Shown here piece after piece: positions 36,534 through 48,582 of a stretch of 64,000 nucleotides of DNA (the first letter of the stretch is position 1; each line of letters starts with the position of its first letter). The DNA is from Curtobacterium pusillum. Its GTDB lineage: Bacteria > Actinomycetota > Actinomycetes > Actinomycetales > Microbacteriaceae. The notes beneath the pieces are model-generated. The model was not told the DNA's origin, ran no database searches, and saw only the letters and a list, made by a program, of their open reading frames with translations. Both the position numbers and the translations under genes were made by a program. Location: NCBI RefSeq assembly GCF_007673235.1, contig NZ_VDZH01000004.1, forward strand, positions 310,001 to 374,000, written 5' to 3'.

Positions 36534-37687
36534 GCTGCTCCCGTGGTCGCGACCGGCACCCGCTGCGGTTCGACCGCGGGCGAGGCCTCGGTCCGCACGG
36601 CGGTCAGGCGCGCCGACTCGACCGTGAGCCCGGGACCGAACGCGAGGGCGACGACGTCGCTGCCGTCCTCGAGGCCGGCGTCGACGGCGTCCCGCAGCAC
36701 GAAGAGCACGGTCGCGCTGGACATGTTCCCGTGTTCGCGGAGCACCCGACGGCTCGACGCCATGGCCGCGTCCGGCAGCCCGAGGGCCTCCTGCGTCCGG
36801 TCGAGGATGGCGCGTCCACCGGGGTGGACCGCCCACACCGGGACGTCCGCGGGCGTGCCCACGTGCTCGAGCAGCGGTGCGACGGCGCCGGGGACGTGTG
36901 CGCCGACGAGTTTCGGGACCGCAGTGGACAGCACCATCTCGAACCCCTCGTCGCCGATGTTCCACGCCATCTCCGACGCGCCTTCCGGGACGACGGCCGT
37001 CGCGAAGCCCTCGAGCCGGAGCCCGGCGCCGTCGGACGCCACCACGGCAGCAGCGGCTCCGTCGCCGAAGACGCTGTTCGCGACGATCTGGTCCGGGTCG
37101 TCCGATGCCCGGACGTGCAGCGTGCAGAGCTCGGCGCAGACGACGAGGACCACCGCGTCCGGGTCGGCCTCGACGAACGCGGCGGCGATCCGCAGCGCCG
37201 GGAAGGCCGCGCAGCACCCCATGAACCCGATGTGGTGGCGGAAGACCCCGGCCGGGAGTCCGAGTTGCTCGACGACGTCGATGTCGGGGCCCGGCTGCGT
37301 GAACCCGGTGCAGGAGACCGTCACGAGGTGCGTGATGCGTTCCGGGGCCACGCCCGCGCGCTCGACGGCGTCGCGGGCAGCGGCGACGAACAGCGGCGGC
37401 GCGAGTTCGCGGTACCGGTCGTTGCGGGCCCCGGTCGTCGGGGACCGCAGGGTGCCGTCGTCGTCCCGGAAGGCACCACCTGCGCGCGACGAGTCCAGCT
37501 CGTCGAGGACGGTGTGCCGGTGGTCCACGGCCGAGGCGTCGAACGCCGCCGGCACGAGTCGGCTGCCGAGCCGGCCGAGGCCCGGCTGCGAGGAGAAGAG
37601 GTCGCGCACGCGGCCCTGGTCGAGCGTCGTCGCGGGGACGGCGGTACCGATGGCGCGGATCGTTGCGGTCACGACCCATCTTGTCAC
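36530..37687 (-). CDS. Type III polyketide synthase (chalcone/stilbene synthase family)
   Basis: A 385-aa homodimer-type condensing enzyme. The catalytic triad is C158 in GFMGCCAAFPAL, H288 in VWAVHPGGRAIL and N321 in HGNMSSATVLF. The late AFGPGLTVE loop is the usual C-terminal signature. Such enzymes extend a CoA starter with malonyl-CoA and cyclise the chain to alkylpyrones, alkylresorcinols or naphthalene-type products; the starter here is unknown. With the overlapping methyltransferase it forms a two-gene specialised-metabolism operon. GTG 37687 is taken as the start; GTG 37672 is also possible. Confidence 0.94.
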   Translation of the reverse strand: MTRWVVTATIRAIGTAVPATTLDQGRVRDLFSSQPGLGRLGSRLVPAAFDASAVDHRHTVLDELDSSRAGGAFRDDDGTLRSPTTGARNDRYRELAPPLFVAAARDAVERAGVAPERITHLVTVSCTGFTQPGPDIDVVEQLGLPAGVFRHHIGFMGCCAAFPALRIAAAFVEADPDAVVLVVCAELCTLHVRASDDPDQIVANSVFGDGAAAAVVASDGAGLRLEGFATAVVPEGASEMAWNIGDEGFEMVLSTAVPKLVGAHVPGAVAPLLEHVGTPADVPVWAVHPGGRAILDRTQEALGLPDAAMASSRRVLREHGNMSSATVLFVLRDAVDAGLEDGSDVVALAFGPGLTVESARLTAVRTEASPAVEPQRVPVATTGAA

Positions 37688-37735
37688 CGGATCGCTGACG
37701 CGTCCCCAGGTTGTCGCTCTGGACCCGACGGACGA

Positions 37736-37779
37736 CGGACGGGAGGCGCGGTGCCAGCTGGCACCGCGCCTCCCGTCCG
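37736..37779. repeat. Palindromic element, GGAGGCGCGG family (copy 5)
   Basis: A perfect loopless 44-bp palindrome, centre AGCT at 37756-37759, with the GGACGGG outer stem as in copies 2 and 6. It lies 14 bp after the gatB stop on the minus strand, so it may end the gatCAB transcript before the polyketide genes begin. Confidence 0.9.
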
Positions 37780-37793
37780 CTCTGTGGCCTGGT

Positions 37794-39299
37794 CTACGAC
37801 TGCTGCGCGCGCTCCAGCACCAGCTCGCGGACGCGAGCGGCGTCCGCCTGGCCCTTCATGGCCTTCATGACGGCACCGATGATCGCGCCGGCGGCCTGGA
37901 CCTTGCCGTCCTTGATCTTCGCGAGCACGTCGGGCTGCCCGGCCAGTGCCTCGTCGACGGCGGCGGTGAGTGCCGAGTCGTCCGACACGACCTTGAGCCC
38001 ACGGGACTCGACGACCTGCGCCGGCGAACCCTCGCCCGCGATGACGCCCTCGAGCACCTGGCGCGCCAGACGGTCCGTGAGGTCACCCGACTCGACGAGC
38101 GCGATGAGCTCCGCGACGTGCTTCGGGGCCACGAGGTCGCCCGCGGCCGCGTCCTGCGCGTTCGCGACGCGGCTGATCTCACCGGTCCACCACTTGCGGG
38201 CGGCCTGCGGCGCAGCACCGGCGGCGACCGTCCCCTCGAGCTCGTCGAGCAGCCCGCCGTTGACGACGTCCTGGAACTCGAGGTCGGTGAAGCCCCAGTC
38301 GCCCTTCAGGCGACGACGACGCGCGACCGGGGCCTCCGGCAGGGACGCCCGGAGTTCCTCGATCACGGCGGGGTCCGGCACCACGGGGAGCAGGTCGGGC
38401 TCCGGGAAGTAGCGGTAGTCGTCGGCGTCGGACTTCGGTCGGCCGGCCGAGGTGCGACCGGTGTCCTCGTGCCAGTGCCGGGTCTCCTGCGTGATCGAAC
38501 CACCGGCGGCGAGGATCGCGGCCTGCCGCTGGATCTCGTAGCGGATCGCGCGCTCGACGGCACGGAACGAGTTCACGTTCTTCGTCTCGGTGCGGGTCCC
38601 GAGCTTCTCCTGGCCACGGGGACGCAGCGAGATGTTCGCGTCGCAGCGGAGGTTGCCCCGCTCCATGCGGGCCTCGGAGACCCCGAGCGCCCGGACGAGG
38701 TCACGGATGACCTGCACGTACGCGGCGCCGAGCTCCGGAGCGCGCTCCTCGGTGCCGAAGATCGGCTTCGTGACGATCTCGACCAGCGGGACACCCGCAC
38801 GGTTGTAGTCGACGAGGGAGTACTCGGCACCCTGGATGCGGCCGGTGGCGCCACCCACGTGCGTGAGCTTGCCGGCGTCCTCCTCCATGTGGGCGCGCTC
38901 GATCGGCACGTTGAAGATCGTGCCGTCGGCCAGTTCGACCTCGACCTCGCCCTCGTACGCGATGGGCTCGTCGAACTGGGAGATCTGGTAGTTCTTCGGG
39001 TTGTCCGGGTAGTAGTAGTTCTTCCGGGCGAACCGCGAGGACTCGGCGATCGAGCAGCCGAGCGCGAGCCCGAGCTGGATCGAGTAGCGCACGGCCTGGG
39101 CGTTCACGACCGGCAGCGACCCGGGCAGCCCGAGGTCGACCGGGGTCACGTTCGTGTTCGGCTCGCCACCGAAGAAGTTCGGCGCGTCCGAGAACATCTT
39201 GGTCTTCGTCGCGAGCTCGACGTGGACCTCGAACCCGAGGACCGGCTCGTACAGCCGGAGTGCCTCGTCGAAGTCCATCAGCGCGTCCTTCTGCGCCAT
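37794..39299 (-). CDS. gatB: Aspartyl/glutamyl-tRNA amidotransferase subunit B
   Basis: A 501-aa subunit. The catalytic cradle has [18 protein letters not shown] (22-39), [12 protein letters not shown] and [12 protein letters not shown]. The tail ends with a YqeY-like domain ([21 protein letters not shown] near the C terminus). It binds misacylated Glu-tRNA-Gln or Asp-tRNA-Asn and phosphorylates the side chain before amidation with ammonia from GatA. The start ATG shares one base with the gatA stop. A palindrome 14 bp after the stop probably ends the operon. Confidence 0.97.
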   Translation of the reverse strand: MAQKDALMDFDEALRLYEPVLGFEVHVELATKTKMFSDAPNFFGGEPNTNVTPVDLGLPGSLPVVNAQAVRYSIQLGLALGCSIAESSRFARKNYYYPDNPKNYQISQFDEPIAYEGEVEVELADGTIFNVPIERAHMEEDAGKLTHVGGATGRIQGAEYSLVDYNRAGVPLVEIVTKPIFGTEERAPELGAAYVQVIRDLVRALGVSEARMERGNLRCDANISLRPRGQEKLGTRTETKNVNSFRAVERAIRYEIQRQAAILAAGGSITQETRHWHEDTGRTSAGRPKSDADDYRYFPEPDLLPVVPDPAVIEELRASLPEAPVARRRRLKGDWGFTDLEFQDVVNGGLLDELEGTVAAGAAPQAARKWWTGEISRVANAQDAAAGDLVAPKHVAELIALVESGDLTDRLARQVLEGVIAGEGSPAQVVESRGLKVVSDDSALTAAVDEALAGQPDVLAKIKDGKVQAAGAIIGAVMKAMKGQADAARVRELVLERAQQS

Positions 39300-40843
39300 C
39301 AGATCACACCTTCCTGCGCAGCGGACTGCTGACTCTGGTCGAGGTCCGGGATGCTGTCGATGAGCGGTCGACCCCACTGCTGCTCGAGCAGTCGCTCGAG
39401 CGCGGCGCCGTACCGGTAGAGGCGGGCGTCCTCGCGCTGCGGCGCCATGAGCTGCACACCCGTGGGCAGGCCGTCCTCGGGCGCGAGGCCGTTCGGGATG
39501 CTCATGCCGGGGACACCGGCGAGGTTCGCCGGGATCGTCGTGAGGTCGTTGAGGTACATCGCGAGCGGGTCGTCGATGCGCTCGCCGATCGGGAAGGCGG
39601 TCGTCGGCGCCGAGGGGCTGACGAGGAGGTCGACCTGCTCGAACGCGGCCGCGAAGTCGCGCTGCACGAGCGTGCGGACCTTCTGCGCCGAGCCGTAGTA
39701 CGCGTCGTAGTACCCGGCGCTGAGGGCGTAGGTGCCGAGGATGATGCGGCGCTTGACCTCGGGACCGAAGCCGGCTTCGCGCGTGGCGGCCATGACGTCC
39801 TCGACCGTTGCGCCGTTCTCGGGCGTGACACGGAGGCCGAAGCGCACCGAGTCGAACTTCGCCAGGTTGGACGAGGCCTCGGCCGGGAGGATCAGGTAGT
39901 AGGCGCTGATCGCGTACGCGAACGAGGGCGCGTCGATCTCGACGACCTCGGCGCCCGCGGCCTCGAGGATCGCGACGGTCTCCTGGAAGCGCTGGGTGAC
40001 GCCGGCCTGGAAGCCCTCGCCCCCGGCGAGCTCCTTCACCACGCCGACCTTGAGGCCGCGCAGCGTGTCCGCCTGCAGCCCCTCGCGCGCGGCGGCGGCC
40101 ATCGAGGGCCACGCGTCCGGGATGCTCGTCGAGTCCTTCGGGTCGTGCCCGCCGATGACGTCGTGCAGGAGCGCGGCGTCGAGGACGGTGCGCGACACCG
40201 GGCCGATCTGGTCGAGGCTGGACGCCAGGGCGATCGCGCCGTAGCGGCTGACACCGCCGTAGGTGGGCTTCACGCCGACGGTGCCCGTGACGGCACCCGG
40301 CTGGCGGATCGAGCCGCCGGTGTCGGAGCCGAGTGCGAGCGGTGCCTCGTGCGCGGCGACCGCGGCGGCCGAGCCACCGCCGGACCCGCCGGGGATCCGG
40401 TCGAGGTCCCATGGGTTGTGGGTCGGGCCGTACGCGGAGAACTCGGTCGTCGAGCCCATCGCGAACTCGTCCATGTTGGTCTTGCCGAGCGGCACGAGAC
40501 CGGCGGCGCGGAGCTTCGCGACCGGCGTGGCGTCGTACGGCGGCACCCAGCCCTCGAGGATCTTCGAGCCGGAGGTGGTCGGCATGTCCTGCGTGCACAG
40601 GACGTCCTTCACCGCGATCGGCACGCCGGCGAGCGGGCCGAGGTCGTCGCCCGCGGCACGGCGGGAGTCGATCGACTTCGCCGCGGCGATGGCGTTCTGG
40701 TTGACGTGCAGGAAGGCGTGGACGTCGCCGTCCACCGCCTGGATGCGGTCGAGGTGGGCCTGGGTGGCCTCGACGCTCGAGACGTCGCGCGCCACGAGGG
40801 CGTCGGCGAGCGCCGCGGCGCTCATCCGCGTGATGTCGGTCAC
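39299..40843 (-). CDS. gatA: Aspartyl/glutamyl-tRNA amidotransferase subunit A
   Basis: A 514-aa amidase that frees ammonia from glutamine for GatB. The Ser-cisSer-Lys triad is K79 (IAVKD), S154 (PGGSGGGS) and S178 ([11 protein letters not shown]). The glycine- and serine-rich signature spans 152-180. The GTG start at 40843 overlaps the gatC stop (GTGA), and its own stop overlaps the gatB start, so all three subunits are translated together. Confidence 0.97.
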   Translation of the reverse strand: MTDITRMSAAALADALVARDVSSVEATQAHLDRIQAVDGDVHAFLHVNQNAIAAAKSIDSRRAAGDDLGPLAGVPIAVKDVLCTQDMPTTSGSKILEGWVPPYDATPVAKLRAAGLVPLGKTNMDEFAMGSTTEFSAYGPTHNPWDLDRIPGGSGGGSAAAVAAHEAPLALGSDTGGSIRQPGAVTGTVGVKPTYGGVSRYGAIALASSLDQIGPVSRTVLDAALLHDVIGGHDPKDSTSIPDAWPSMAAAAREGLQADTLRGLKVGVVKELAGGEGFQAGVTQRFQETVAILEAAGAEVVEIDAPSFAYAISAYYLILPAEASSNLAKFDSVRFGLRVTPENGATVEDVMAATREAGFGPEVKRRIILGTYALSAGYYDAYYGSAQKVRTLVQRDFAAAFEQVDLLVSPSAPTTAFPIGERIDDPLAMYLNDLTTIPANLAGVPGMSIPNGLAPEDGLPTGVQLMAPQREDARLYRYGAALERLLEQQWGRPLIDSIPDLDQSQQSAAQEGVI

Positions 40844-41139
40844 TGTTCTTCTCCCAGGATGGCGGTCACTCGGAACCGTTCGCCGTCCGAGTCGGGCGCC
40901 CCGGAGAGCGCCTGCTCCTGCGTCAGCGTCGGTCCGACCACATCGGGTCGGGTGACGTTGCCGAGCGGCACGGGGTGGCTCGTCGCGGGGACGTCGGGGG
41001 TCGCGACCTCGGCGACCTTAGCGACGCTCTCGACGATGTGCGACAGCTCCCCGGTCAGCTTCTCGATCTCGTCGGGCGTGAGTGCGATACGCGCGAGGTT
41101 CGCCAGGTGGGCGACCTGCTCGCTCGTGATGTCAGGCAT
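40840..41139 (-). CDS. gatC: Aspartyl/glutamyl-tRNA amidotransferase subunit C
   Basis: A 99-aa subunit that holds GatA and GatB together. [18 protein letters not shown] at the start and [16 protein letters not shown] next are the GatC helices. [18 protein letters not shown] near the end is the usual C-terminal hook. The ATG at 41139 has GGAG just upstream; a longer frame starting at 41172 adds residues not seen in the family. It is the first gene of gatCAB. Confidence 0.96.
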   Translation of the reverse strand: MPDITSEQVAHLANLARIALTPDEIEKLTGELSHIVESVAKVAEVATPDVPATSHPVPLGNVTRPDVVGPTLTQEQALSGAPDSDGERFRVTAILGEEQ

Positions 41140-41187
41140 GGTGCTCCGTCGATCGGTTCGTGGAATGCCCACCAGTCTATTGGTGCG

Positions 41188-43446
41188 TCACTTCCCCTTC
41201 TGCTTCTCCTGCTGCTTCTGTGGAGACTGCTGCTGGCTCTGCTGCTCGTTCGGCGTGGACTGGCCCGTGGCAGTGCCGGTGCCCTGTGACGACGACTGGG
41301 TCGACGCGTGGGTCGCCTGGCCGATCATCGCCGGGTCAGGCGTGGGCAGTGCTCCCCCGCCGACCGTCTGGTCGAGGTAGGACATCATCGACTTCCCGAC
41401 CCCGAACTTCGCGCTGTACCCGGTCGTGCCCTGCAGGAACGGCCAGTTCGCCAGGCTAACGCCGCCCTGCACGTTCCCGATCCAGGTCGCGTTCGTGTAC
41501 TTGGTGGACGACGCCACGAGCCAGTTCTGCACGTCGCCGTCGGTGGTCCCGGTCTTCGCGAACTTCGGGGTGCTGTCGCCCGGGTTCGCGCTCGCGGCCG
41601 TGCCGGCCCCGGTCAGGACGCCCTGCAACGCGTAGTCCACGGTGCCCGCGACGTCGGCCGAGACACCCTGCGTGCAGGACGACGGCGAGGGGGTGATCTT
41701 CGTGCCGTCCGACTCGGTCACGGAGTCGATCGCGGTCGGGGTGCAGACGACCCCGCCGTTCGCGAAGCCCGCGTAGGCCTCGGCCAGGTCGATCGGCGAG
41801 AGGTCGTTCACACCGAGGATCGACGACGGTGTCTGCGTCAGCTGGCCGCCCGACGCCGGGTGGATGCCCATCGACTGGGCGAGCTGCGCGATCTTGCAGA
41901 GGTCGAGCTGCTTGCCCATCTGCGCGTAGGCGGTGTTGATCGACTCCGAGGTCGCCGCCTGGACGGTCATCGATGCGGGGACGCTCTCGGCGTTGGACAC
42001 CGGCCACGTCCCGCCGTTGACGTTCTGGCAGGAGTTCGTGAACTCGGAGTTCTCGAACGTGTGCTCACTGGTCGAGACCGACTCGGACAGCGTGTGCCCG
42101 GTGGCGAGCCACTCCGCCAGTGTGAAGACCTTGTACGTCGAACCGGTCTGGAAGCCGCCCGAGTTGCCGTAGCCGCTGTCAGCGCTGTAGTTCACCGCCG
42201 TGGACCCGGCGGCGGCGTTGTCGCCCTGCGTGTACGCGGTGTTCTGGACCATCGACAGGATCCGTCCGGTGCCCGGTTCGACGGTGACGTTCGAACCGCC
42301 GACGTCGACGCCCGCCATGGTCGCGGGGACGTAGGTCGACAGCGCGGTCTGTGCCTGCGCCTGCAGGTCGAGGTCGAGCGAGGTGTGGATCTCGAGTCCC
42401 TTGGTGTCGAGCGTCGCGATGCGCTCCGCTGCGGTCTTGCCGAACGCGGGGTCCTGCAGGACCTGGTTCCGCACGTAGTCGCAGAAGTAGCCGGCGTCGT
42501 AGCCCGTCGCGGCCGACGAGCAGCCGTTTGCGGTGGCGGTGATCTTCGGCGTCACGGGCGTCGCCTTCGCCGCGTCGAGCTGTGCCTCGGTGATGTCGTG
42601 GTGCACGTACATCCGCTGGAGCACGTAGTCGCGGCGGTCCTTCGTCGCCGCGTACCCGTTCGCCGTGCCGTTGTCGGCGTCGGAGGGCTGGTCGATCCGG
42701 AGGTTCGAGGGGTTGTTCAGGATGGCGACGAGGGTGGCGGACTGCACGAGGGAGAGGTCCTTCGCGTGTACGCCGAAGTAGTACTCGGCGCCGGCCTCGG
42801 CGCCGTACACCCGGCCGCCGAGCCCGACGAGGTTGAGGTACCCGGTGAGGATCTGGTCCTTCGAGTACTTCTTGTTGACGGCGATCGCGTACCGCATCTC
42901 CTGCAGCTTGCGCTGCGGGGTGACCCCGGCGGCGTCCTCGTAGCACGCGGCGATCTTCTTCTCGGTGTCGGCCGCGTTCGTGCCGGTGAGCTCCTCGCAC
43001 TGCTGGACGAGGACGTTCTTCACGTACTGCTGCGTGATGCTCGACCCGCCCTGCACGTCACCGCCGACGACGGTCGCGGCAGCGCCGCGGAGGGTGCCGA
43101 CGACGTCGATGCCGCCCTCGTCGTAGAAGCGCGGGTCCTCGGTGTCGATGGCCGCCTGCTTGAGCGACTTCGCCATCGCGTCGGAGGCCACGGTCGTGCG
43201 GTTCTCGGCGTAGAACGACGCGATCTTGACCTGCTGTCCGCCCTTGGTCGCGTAGACCGAGGACACCTGCTGCGGGGTCTGGATGTCGAGGTAGCTCGGC
43301 AGGTCCTCGAAGAAGGAGACCGCTCCGGAGGTGCCCTCGCCCGCGACGGCGACCCCCGGGGTGACCGCGACGGCCACGAGCATGCCGGCCAGCGCCGACA
43401 TCGCGACGAACGTCAGGAGAGCACCAGGCCATCGCACCACACGCAT
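41188..43446 (-). CDS. Bifunctional penicillin-binding protein (transglycosylase/transpeptidase)
   Basis: A 752-aa class A PBP that polymerises and cross-links peptidoglycan outside the membrane. One N-terminal anchor helix (about 8-35) is followed by the GT51 domain, with catalytic E103 in DTEDPRFYDEGG and GGSSITQQYVKN. The transpeptidase domain has nucleophile S436 in TGSTYK, an SIN motif in ATSESINTAYAQ, and K631-T-G in FAKTGTTDG. The C terminus (about 715-752) is a Gln/Ser/Lys-rich tail. No PASTA domain is present. An in-frame GTG at 43455 could add three residues. Confidence 0.94.
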   Translation of the reverse strand: MRVVRWPGALLTFVAMSALAGMLVAVAVTPGVAVAGEGTSGAVSFFEDLPSYLDIQTPQQVSSVYATKGGQQVKIASFYAENRTTVASDAMAKSLKQAAIDTEDPRFYDEGGIDVVGTLRGAAATVVGGDVQGGSSITQQYVKNVLVQQCEELTGTNAADTEKKIAACYEDAAGVTPQRKLQEMRYAIAVNKKYSKDQILTGYLNLVGLGGRVYGAEAGAEYYFGVHAKDLSLVQSATLVAILNNPSNLRIDQPSDADNGTANGYAATKDRRDYVLQRMYVHHDITEAQLDAAKATPVTPKITATANGCSSAATGYDAGYFCDYVRNQVLQDPAFGKTAAERIATLDTKGLEIHTSLDLDLQAQAQTALSTYVPATMAGVDVGGSNVTVEPGTGRILSMVQNTAYTQGDNAAAGSTAVNYSADSGYGNSGGFQTGSTYKVFTLAEWLATGHTLSESVSTSEHTFENSEFTNSCQNVNGGTWPVSNAESVPASMTVQAATSESINTAYAQMGKQLDLCKIAQLAQSMGIHPASGGQLTQTPSSILGVNDLSPIDLAEAYAGFANGGVVCTPTAIDSVTESDGTKITPSPSSCTQGVSADVAGTVDYALQGVLTGAGTAASANPGDSTPKFAKTGTTDGDVQNWLVASSTKYTNATWIGNVQGGVSLANWPFLQGTTGYSAKFGVGKSMMSYLDQTVGGGALPTPDPAMIGQATHASTQSSSQGTGTATGQSTPNEQQSQQQSPQKQQEKQKGK

Positions 43447-43535
43447 GCTCCGCACCGTATGGGGGCGGTCTGTACTGGTTCTGCCGTGGAACGAGTCGAG
43501 GCTGCGCCGGTGTTCAGGTTGCCACCCAGGCTCGG

Positions 43536-44894
43536 TCAGTCGCGCGGCTGCAGGTCCTGCGGTCGGACGAGGTACATGTCCGGCGACTGCGGCACGCCGT
43601 CCCGGCCGCCCTCGCCGCGCCGGACCTGCTCGCGGACGAGGTCACCCCGTCCGACGGCGATGAGTGCCACGTCGTGCAGCGAGGCCGTGCCGGGCTTGAG
43701 GTAGTCGTTGTGTCCGACGGGGCGGCGGAACACGTCGCCGGCGTCCTGCGTGTCGACTCCCCCGGCGAGGTCGAGCAGCGTCGAGCCGAACGCCGCGGAC
43801 CCGGGGTCGGTGCCGAAGTAGCCCGACCCGGCGATCGGGTCGCTGTGGGCGTCGCCGACGAAGACCTGGTCGCGCTGCACCGCGAGGTCGCCCGCGTGCT
43901 GCACGTCACTGCCCGGGGAACCGAGCACCGTCAGGGTGTCGGCGCGCATCTTGCCGGAGGCGAGTGCCATCAGGGCGGTCGTCGACCCGTACGAGTGGGC
44001 GACGATGTTCACGCGGGGCTCCTCGCCGTCCCGGACCTGGCGGACCCCGTCGACCGCACGTTCGAGCCGCGCCGCCCCGGTCTTGGCGAGCCCGAGCGAC
44101 AGGATGTTGGACAGGTCCGGCGTGCGGTACCCCATCCAGGCCACCACGGCGACACCGCTGCCCGAACCCGGTGCGGCGATCCCGGAGAGCGTGGCCTGCT
44201 CGCTGTAGAGGTCGTTCGCGGTGTTCGTGAAGTCCGTCATCTGGCCCGTGACGGTGAAGAACATGCCCGGCACGACGACCGTGACGTCGGCCGCGGTGTC
44301 GAGGTCCCCGATGGCGATCGCCGCGCGGCCGGACCCGCGGGTGTCGAGGGTGACGAGGTACCGGTCCGGCGCTCCCACGTCGTGCCGCAGCGAGTCCCGC
44401 ACCTGCCCGAGCAGCGCCGCGCGCGCCGCCGACGCCGCGTGGTCCGCCAGCCCGGACGCGAGCTCCGCGCGGTTCGCCCGGTCGCGGACGGCGTACGGGA
44501 CGCCGTCGAGGTTGCCGACGACCGACGGCGCGAACGTCTCGAGTCGCTGGCGGTCCTCGGCACCGAGTCCCGCCCACCACGTGGCGACCTCGGCCGCGGT
44601 CGGCGGCGCGTCCTGCGCCGTGGCGAGCACCCTGCGGTCGCCGTTGGCCCGTAGGAGGTCGGAGCGTCCCAAGCCGGTCAGGTCGACCAGGAACGTGCGT
44701 CCGTGCGCGGCGCCCAGGTCGTCGACCGTGATCTGTACCCCGGTCATGACCGGGCGGGGTACTGAATTCCCCTCAGGTACTTTCGCCACCGCGGCGACGA
44801 CGACCGCCGAGTGCGGCGCGGGCGCGACGGGGGCCTCGACCACTCCGAACGAGTGCATCGAGGCGGTGAGCAGAGCCGCGGCGATGAGCAGCAA
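43536..44894 (-). CDS. Secreted alpha/beta hydrolase, DUF1023 family
   Basis: A 452-aa protein. An N-terminal hydrophobic stretch (about 1-25) looks like a signal peptide. The C-terminal DUF1023 hydrolase core has VTVVVPGMFFTVTG and the nucleophile elbow in VAHSYGSTTALMA. A later GHNDYL may give the histidine. Substrates of the family are unknown; secreted lipases or peptidases are suggested. The TTG start at 44894 has a good ribosome site (GGGGGAG) seven bases upstream. A nested inverted repeat lies in the leader. This start is favoured because it directly precedes the signal-like helix. Confidence 0.85.
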   Translation of the reverse strand: MLLIAAALLTASMHSFGVVEAPVAPAPHSAVVVAAVAKVPEGNSVPRPVMTGVQITVDDLGAAHGRTFLVDLTGLGRSDLLRANGDRRVLATAQDAPPTAAEVATWWAGLGAEDRQRLETFAPSVVGNLDGVPYAVRDRANRAELASGLADHAASAARAALLGQVRDSLRHDVGAPDRYLVTLDTRGSGRAAIAIGDLDTAADVTVVVPGMFFTVTGQMTDFTNTANDLYSEQATLSGIAAPGSGSGVAVVAWMGYRTPDLSNILSLGLAKTGAARLERAVDGVRQVRDGEEPRVNIVAHSYGSTTALMALASGKMRADTLTVLGSPGSDVQHAGDLAVQRDQVFVGDAHSDPIAGSGYFGTDPGSAAFGSTLLDLAGGVDTQDAGDVFRRPVGHNDYLKPGTASLHDVALIAVGRGDLVREQVRRGEGGRDGVPQSPDMYLVRPQDLQPRD

Positions 44895-44908
44895 TCGGGT
44901 CTCCCCCG

Positions 44909-44979
44909 GGAAGGCCGTCCTGTCGTCTCCCTGCAGGCGACAGGTGATGCTCTGTCGAGTGTAAGGAGAATGGCCTTCC
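44909..44979 (-). promoter_or_regulatory. Nested inverted repeat in the leader of the DUF1023 gene
   Basis: Outer arms GGAAGGCC (44909-44916) and GGCCTTCC (44972-44979), and inner arms CCTGTCG (44919-44925) and CGACAGG (44938-44944), form a nested stem just before the ribosome site of the hydrolase gene. A TACACT box inside it (reverse strand, near 44961) might be a -10 box, in which case only the inner stem is transcribed. No known riboswitch class is recognised. Confidence 0.35.
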
Positions 44980-45075
44980 GAGGGCGTGCGGGATGCAACT
45001 TGACCCCTGAACTGGGTGCATCAACAGGCGCGCCGCGGCGTGCGGACAGGCGCGCGACGTGCTCCAGAGTTCCGC

Positions 45076-47436
<2,361 letters not shown>

Positions 47437-48543
47437 TCAGGCGGAGACGGGCACCGCCGACACCGTCGCGTCGATCGTGCACTGCCCGAGCACGCGCGTC
47501 CCGACGTAGACCACCGCGGTCTGCCCCGGCGCGACGCCGGAGAGCGGCTCGTCGACGTCGATGACGAGCTGCCCCTCGGTCACCCGTGCGGTCGCGGGCA
47601 CCGGGTCGGCGTGCGCCCGGATCTGCACGTCGCACGCGAACGGCACGGACGGGTCCGCCGGCGCGGTGCCCGCCCAGGTGAACCGCGAGCCCGACATCGA
47701 GGTGACGTCGAGCGCTGCCTTCGGGCCGACGACGACGGTGTTGTCCTTCGGACGGATCTCGAGCACGAAGCGCGGCTTGCCGTCGGCGGCGGGACGGCCG
47801 AGCGCGAGGCCCCGCCGTTGCCCGACCGTGTAGCCGGTCGCCCCGTCGTGCGAACCGACGACCGTGCCGTCCCGCTCGACCACGTCGCCGGGGGTCGTCC
47901 CCACGCGGTCGGCGAGCCAGCCGCGGGTGTCGCCGTCGGGGATGAAGCAGATGTCGTACGAGTCCGGCTTCTGCGCGACGGTGAGGCCGCGCGCTGCTGC
48001 CTCGGCCCGGACCTCGTCCTTCGACGGGGTGGCTCCGAGCGGGAACATCGCGTGCTGGAGCTGCTCGGCCGTCAGGACGCCGAGGACGTACGACTGGTCC
48101 TTCGCCCACGCCGCCGAGCGGTGCAGTTCACGGGCGCCGTCCGGGCCGGTGACGATCGAGGCGTAGTGGCCGGTCGCGACGGCGTCGAACCCGAGGGCGA
48201 GCGCCTTCTCGAGCAGCGCCGCGAACTTGATCCGCTCGTTGCAGCGCATGCACGGGTTCGGGGTGCGCCCGGCCTGGTACTCGGCCACGAAGTCGTCGAC
48301 GACGTCCTCCTTGAACCGAGCCGAGAAGTCCCACACGTAGTACGGGATGCCGAGGGCGGCTGCGGCGCGCTGGGCGTCCATCGAGTCCTCGATCGTGCAG
48401 CAGCCGCGACTGCCGGTGCGGAGCGTGCCCGGCATCCGGCTCAGCGCGAGGTGCACGCCGACCACGTCGTGTCCGGCGTCGACGGCCCGGGCGGCGGCCA
48501 CCGCCGAGTCGACGCCGCCGCTCATCGCTGCAAGTACTCGCAT
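47437..48543 (-). CDS. mnmA: tRNA-specific 2-thiouridylase
   Basis: A 368-aa enzyme that thiolates U34 of Glu, Gln and Lys tRNAs. The ATP pyrophosphatase loop is SGGVDSAV (8-15). The two catalytic cysteines are C98 in RTPNPCMRC and C199 in [20 protein letters not shown] marks the central domain, and the C-terminal beta-barrel completes the fold. TACCCT (48550-48555 in reverse) lies 6 nt before the ATG, so the mRNA is probably leaderless. Only 39 bp separate it from the divergent MFS gene. Confidence 0.96.
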   Translation of the reverse strand: MRVLAAMSGGVDSAVAAARAVDAGHDVVGVHLALSRMPGTLRTGSRGCCTIEDSMDAQRAAAALGIPYYVWDFSARFKEDVVDDFVAEYQAGRTPNPCMRCNERIKFAALLEKALALGFDAVATGHYASIVTGPDGARELHRSAAWAKDQSYVLGVLTAEQLQHAMFPLGATPSKDEVRAEAAARGLTVAQKPDSYDICFIPDGDTRGWLADRVGTTPGDVVERDGTVVGSHDGATGYTVGQRRGLALGRPAADGKPRFVLEIRPKDNTVVVGPKAALDVTSMSGSRFTWAGTAPADPSVPFACDVQIRAHADPVPATARVTEGQLVIDVDEPLSGVAPGQTAVVYVGTRVLGQCTIDATVSAVPVSA

Positions 48544-48582
48544 GCCACCAGGGTAAGCCGCGGGCGTACCCTTGCACGAGCG

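Noticed and set aside
35811..37679. A single 622-codon frame covering the methyltransferase and polyketide synthase
   Set aside because: The upstream two-thirds is the wrong frame of the polyketide synthase gene. The methyltransferase starts at the GTG overlapping the synthase stop.
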